Shown here in pieces: positions 59,545 through 64,000 of a stretch of 64,000 nucleotides of DNA (positions within the stretch are counted from its first letter, which is position 1; every line of letters starts with the position of its first letter). The stretch covers positions 2,114,978 to 2,178,977 of the forward strand of contig OZ038438.1 of NCBI GenBank assembly GCA_964036275.1. The letters are read 5' to 3'. The DNA is from Litoditis marina. Taxonomy: Eukaryota > Nematoda > Chromadorea > Rhabditida > Rhabditidae. Position numbers and translations under genes: made by a program. Under the pieces are notes generated by a model. The model did no database searches and had not been told where the DNA came from. It was given only the letters and a program-made list of their open reading frames with translations.

Positions 59545-59578
59545 GGGACAACGGGTGGAATCGGGTGGAATCGGGTGG

Positions 59579-62500
59579 TTAGTTGATGTGGTTCCTGATG
59601 CGCAGGTCGGCGAGCACCTCTTCTGCCGAGACTCCGAGTCGCTCGCCGGCACGTAGAACCTCCGACAGACGCGCCTCGATCGCGTGCAAAACTGCAATAG
59701 GTAAACGATCAAACAATGAATAGGTAAACTGAATTGAGACCATAAATGATCAATAAACAATTGATGAGATAGGGATAGAGTAAATTACTATCTGAAAGTG
59801 AATATTAATAAAGATTACTGGTGGAGATACACCGTTTCGGCCTCTCGTCCTTAAGGAAATTGAGTTATCACGATGTTCGGATGTTTTGTGTAGTTTATGG
59901 TTTGTTTTTCATGTTTCATTTCTATTAAGGTCCTTTATACATCATGCATATGAACAGATGAATTATTGTTATTACATACCATTGGAGTGGTACATCTACA
60001 TATATGAGGAAAGTCATGTGTTAAATCGCGAATGTGGCGAAAGTAAATGAGTGCAACACTGAAACATTATTCATTATCCTTATTGAGTTTTATTAGTACG
60101 ACAAAATTAACTTGCAATGGATCGATTTTCAGAATCTAGAGCTTCACGAGCTTCAAACCTATTGAATGATGGTTAGAATTGTGAACTTCGGCTTGTTTCT
60201 TATGGTTTATGATCTACATTTAATCTCCTATCCTACATCAAACTGAAGTGACGCATCTACCTATAAAGACAGTCAAATGTTAGCTCGCAAATGTAGGAAT
60301 AGAATACATCTGATTTGCGGTTTGCTTTTCATACACAGCAAACATTTCGAATTGCGACAAAAACGCACGGGGATCCAAATGCTCACAGCAGAAAAATGCC
60401 TCTATCAGTTATAATTTCACATAGAGAAGATATTGTATAGGTTCGGAAACCTTTATTCTATGTTTACACGCCCCTGTGACACACTCTGGCATGCAGCTGG
60501 AAGCTCTTTTTGTTTGTGGCAAAAACTTTGACACTGGATCTAAAAAAAACATGCAATCGGTTTCTAGCTCAAAATGCTATCTTCGAACCATTTGACCGTA
60601 TACTGCTGAAAGCCGGCATATGAATTATAAGAGTTATGATTGCCTAATAGTATAGGAATACGTAGGCGTGCAACTCGCGAGACGTACCCATAAGCAGAAA
60701 CGATAAATAGTTCATGGTTTTTGATGTAATTCGAAAAACGTTGAGTGCATACTTGCGTTGAGTGCATAAGTTATACTACATCAATTGAAGCCAGATACGA
60801 ACCATCGAAAAAAAATCTTGGCCACGATTAGTGAATAACCAAATGACTCAAGTCAAAAACGGCAAACCGTTGCCAAACAAAGAAAAGTTTTCCTTCTGCG
60901 AATAGTTGTTTCACTTTCCGAACCAGTTTTACCGGAAGCCGTATGCAGAAGTAGCCCCATAGCCACTTACAATAACTAGCGTACAAGATGCTACTGACTT
61001 ATAGTTGATTAAAATATCGACTGAAAATGATTCCGCTGAAATGCAGTAATATACCAGGTTCCAAAGTGGTTTCTAGAAACTTCGTCAACTAATTAATCAG
61101 AAGCCGGTTAATGGTAAACGGAAATGGTCACTAAATTGATTGTGAGTTTCGTGCCGAACGTGTGTATTCTCGATAGTCGTTGCTATTTCGTCATTTCTCT
61201 CTCCAAGGGGGGAAGTTATTTTAGTGGTTGCTCGCGGTGTCATAAACCACCGCCATATTATTGATAACCGATGACGTCACAAAAGAAAGGTATGTGCTTT
61301 CCAGATAACATAAGCTGATGGAATGCAAACAATCGGCATAACTTACTTCCTAATCCGAGAAAGAAGATGATACACATGTAATCCTAGTACAACAAACTAG
61401 AACTAATTGGGAAAATCACGTGAAGAAAACGTTCCGGTGTCACTTCATCATCACACGTTTTGCAGTATATAGTTGAAGTAAGTGGGATGGTCGATCACGA
61501 AATAGGTGAATGAACGTCAGCAAGTGCTGAACATAGTATTTTCCGCGACTACGGCCCACAAAGTGGCTAACGTATTAGGTCTGAAAAGACCATAACGCAA
61601 ATACATTGGCGCTAGTTTCGAGAAGCTTACTTTTCAAGTTTGGTTTACAAAAGATAAAAATGTCTGCACTTTCGTTGGGCTGTTTGTTTTCCATTCAATA
61701 CACCTTCAGTTCTGGAAAAAAGACGAAAGTCTGCTCTATTTTCCGTGAAAGTACTTACGGGGAGCTCGTTCATCGACATTTCTCTTCATTGGCTGCCAGG
61801 CGACCATCCGCTTGGCCGCCTGCCAGGTGCGAGGCTCGTCCAGGGAAGACAACACCAACTTATCCTCCTGCAAATACAATATAATATATTGTTATAAAAT
61901 GCATTATTAATATTAAAAAAATAACATCATCAGTGGTTCCACTGAACGCCGCACTATCAATTCTTTCAGAGGTTCTCATGGTCGTAACGGAAAGTATATT
62001 AGAACTACTCAGGCAACGAAACAATTTTTTTCTGATGAAATATAGACTGTTGACCATACACTTAACAGGTACTGAAGCTATCTACTCAGATTGAATTCAA
62101 TGCGGTGCTGACAAAACGGTAATTTCGCAAACAGCAGCAATATAGATACACAGTATGCCATTGTTTCATAGTCCACATCTAGTATACATACTACATTATT
62201 CGTTTCGATTTGGTTTCAGAAAGGTCCACGGAAAACCGACTACTAAACCGTGACCCAAGAACACGCTTCCATTAAAGAAGGGCGATTATGTGGTCCAATA
62301 GCAACGCTTCAGTCCTTTAAACTGCAATACATTTTTCAATTGCAGTTTAAAGGACCGTTGACACGGGATTGGTCCACAAAATCGCCCTACTTTAAGTAGC
62401 TGAAATATATCTTTCACACTAGAATTCACATCTTCTGAGGCCGAATTCGAGAATATCAAGACGGTCCGATCCCGACTTGTGTCTTCTTAAACATACACAA

Positions 62501-63631
62501 ACTCTGTCTGAAATATCGCCGAGATACAAGTCTCGCGAAACAGTGCGCTGAGCGAGAGACACACGAGGAAATCGAAGAGCCGCGTACGTTTTCCACTCAT
62601 TTGGGTGGGAATTGAATGGAAACGAACCGCTTTGTTCACTTTGTTTTCGGCTGAAATGCTTTTCTGCATAGAAGCCACTTGCTCTTGTAGAGACTTCAGA
62701 GTTTGCTCCAGTTGTGTGGGGGCGGCTGAAAGATTGCAAACTGTTCAACAGGACAAAATGTTGGAACGGAATACTTTCTCTATTGAAAAGTCAGGTAAGA
62801 CGGGAACATCTGGTTGTATTCGGCCACAGATGCACTTGCAAGAGTATTTGTGAGTTACTGTAAATAGAGTAGAAAAGCAACTTCTGAGAATGGGCTATAC
62901 TGTGAAGTTTCCACCCCTTTCCTCACACTATTGTGAGAATAAAACTTTAGTTCCGCGTAACAGCTGATTTGTCTTTGATTATTTCATAGAAACAACCGAA
63001 TGTTTTTTTGAAAAATAATTTGAGAGCAGACTACATGCCATCCAAATCTACAACTTCAGAAGCAGTTCACACGATCCGCTCATACGAAACAGAGAACATG
63101 TTACACAGTACACACGATCTTTCAATGCTGTGAAGTATCAATCAACAAAATGGAGAAGAAGTTCATTAGTGAAGGCTCACGTGGTAATCTCCCGAGTGTG
63201 TAGTAATCTCCAACGTATTAATCTCTTGAAAATTCGCGAGACCTCGTGTGAACCACGGGAAAGTGCGAAAAAGTTCGGAATCTCTTTCAAATAGCCATAT
63301 GGCAAAACACCAACTTTACTCACAAGGTACTTATTGAGATCATTCAAGGAGAAGTTTGGAGAGCGCTAACACTCCCTCATGGACCTCATGAAACTTACTT
63401 TATAAATAAAACATCCCATACTCTGGTTAGCTTCTATTGATTGCAATGCAAGAAATCAAAAGTTGGCATGTGCCCAATGTTCATGAACTTCTCGTGAGAA
63501 AGATCATGTGAACTTCTCATGAGTTTGGGAGACTTCTGCAGATACAGCTTTGCCAGACAATGCTTTGTGAATGGCCGTGACCGCCTACCGTATACGCCGA
63601 CGAGAATAACCAGAATCCAGAGAGAGCGCAT
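59579..63631 (-). CDS. small secreted protein, neuropeptide-precursor-like, 120 residues
   Basis: Four exons: 63631-63589, 62725-62628, 61867-61759, 59691-59579. Phases match (1, 0, 1). Acceptors are TTTCAG, TTGCAG and TTGCAG; the last donor is CCC|GTAAGT. Exon 2 donor GCG|GTTCGT is the least certain. Residues 1-15 are a clear signal peptide (MRSLWILVILVGVYA) with a plausible cut before APTQ. Then come a helical segment (LEQTLKSLQEQVASMQKSI), an exon with KRMVAWQPMKR, that is MVAWQPM between two dibasic KR sites, and a helical C-terminus (AIEARLSEVLRAGERLGVSA, ending ADLRIRNHIN). Small size, signal peptide and dibasic cleavage sites suggest a peptide hormone or neuropeptide precursor. No known family is recognised, and the C-terminal helix lacks an amidation Gly. 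A MITE lies in intron 2. Confidence 0.55.
59761..61758. other. intron 3 of the secreted-peptide gene
   Basis: About 2.07 kb between exons 3 and 4. AT-rich, with no convincing exon or repeat. It could hide an alternative exon, but I see none with good borders. Confidence 0.45.
62272..62395. mobile_element. TTAA-type MITE, 124 bp, in intron 2 of the secreted-peptide gene
   Basis: Ends TTAAAGAAGGGCGATTATGT and ATCGCCCTACTTTAA. Identical in length and layout to 58733-58856. Confidence 0.8.
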
Positions 63632-63973
63632 GGTGAGAAGTCGGCTGGATGGACTGTCTTATCAGTAACAACGGGACTGCCATTCAGCTGGTAATTCTAT
63701 GAATCAATCTCGGTCCCCATGACATCATCCTCGCCGAACTATCGATCGATCAGTATTGATCTTTTCGTGTTACTCCGTAGTTCTATTTTCACATCATTCA
63801 ATACGTTTTTGAATTTGCTTCCCCGTACTTATTATTATTTTCGACCGACATAGATATGTGCAATTGATAATATATAATAGATGGTTGACCATATCTGTAC
63901 TTCGATCTGAATACACCGCAGATATGATGCTTTGAATCGGCAACGCAACCAGCGTCATCTTTGACCAGTTACG

Positions 63974-64000
63974 CACGAGGGTACTGTATTCCTCACTTTC
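63974..64000 (+). mobile_element. SINE leader cut by the window end
   Basis: GAGGGTACTGTATTCCTCAC followed by TTTC at the edge resembles the SINE leader GGGTACTGTATATCTCACTT. A SINE copy probably continues beyond the window. Confidence 0.4.

Larger units (their letters stand above)
58072..59578. other. intergenic with one MITE
   Basis: Apart from the MITE at 58733-58856 I see no supported gene. Frames at 58437-58631 and 59001-59225 have ATG starts but no recognisable features. (CGGGTGGAAT)-type triplicated sequence lies at about 59551-59580, in the 3' region of the next gene. Confidence 0.35.

Overview
The window looks like invertebrate, probably nematode, DNA. It is about 60% A+T. Its genes have many short GT-AG introns, and there are fragments of a seven-transmembrane receptor of nematode chemoreceptor style and many kinds of small inverted-repeat elements. 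There are no rRNA genes, CRISPR arrays, operons with ribosome binding sites or long uninterrupted reading frames. The species assignment is inference.

Layout. (1) 1-6 kb: the N-terminal exons of a minus-strand gene whose product carries an engrailed-type eh1 repressor motif, then repeat-rich DNA with two tRNA-derived SINEs, several hairpin elements and one GC-rich, CCAAT-containing block. (2) 6-57 kb: a block of about 11.5 kb present three times in tandem. Each copy holds pieces of a receptor gene followed by a complete 12-exon gene for a BTBD9-like BTB-BACK-discoidin protein. All three BTBD9-like genes (28.2-33.3, 39.6-44.7 and 51.6-56.5 kb) have intact frames and good splice sites, encoding 394, 394 and 397 residues. 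The receptor is damaged differently in each copy. (3) 57-64 kb: a possible small membrane protein and a four-exon minus-strand gene for a 120-residue secreted protein with a signal peptide and a KR-flanked heptapeptide, resembling a peptide-hormone precursor.

The most striking object is at 8076-21140: a 13-kb insertion made mostly of a giant palindrome (arms of 5.9 and 6.0 kb around a 72-base spacer). It lies between two exons of the first receptor copy. The second copy of the block has the corresponding empty site at 35025/35026, so the insertion boundaries can be read directly. Its ends share a terminal inverted repeat of about 20 bases with a 139-base element at 1009-1147. Just inside the ends are clusters of CGTTCCC/GGGAACG. 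Each arm holds an outward-pointing set of exon-like segments that join in frame. I read it as an undescribed giant foldback or composite transposon with a short MITE relative.

Because the three blocks are close paralogues, comparing them acts as an insertion test. It exposes a SINE, a 2.2-kb foldback-plus-satellite element with repeated TGACGTCA boxes, a 743-base TIR element, two TA-flanked MITEs and a 21-base minisatellite, each present in only some copies. Mosaic sharing of variants suggests gene conversion between the blocks. All protein assignments are by eye; no search was run.
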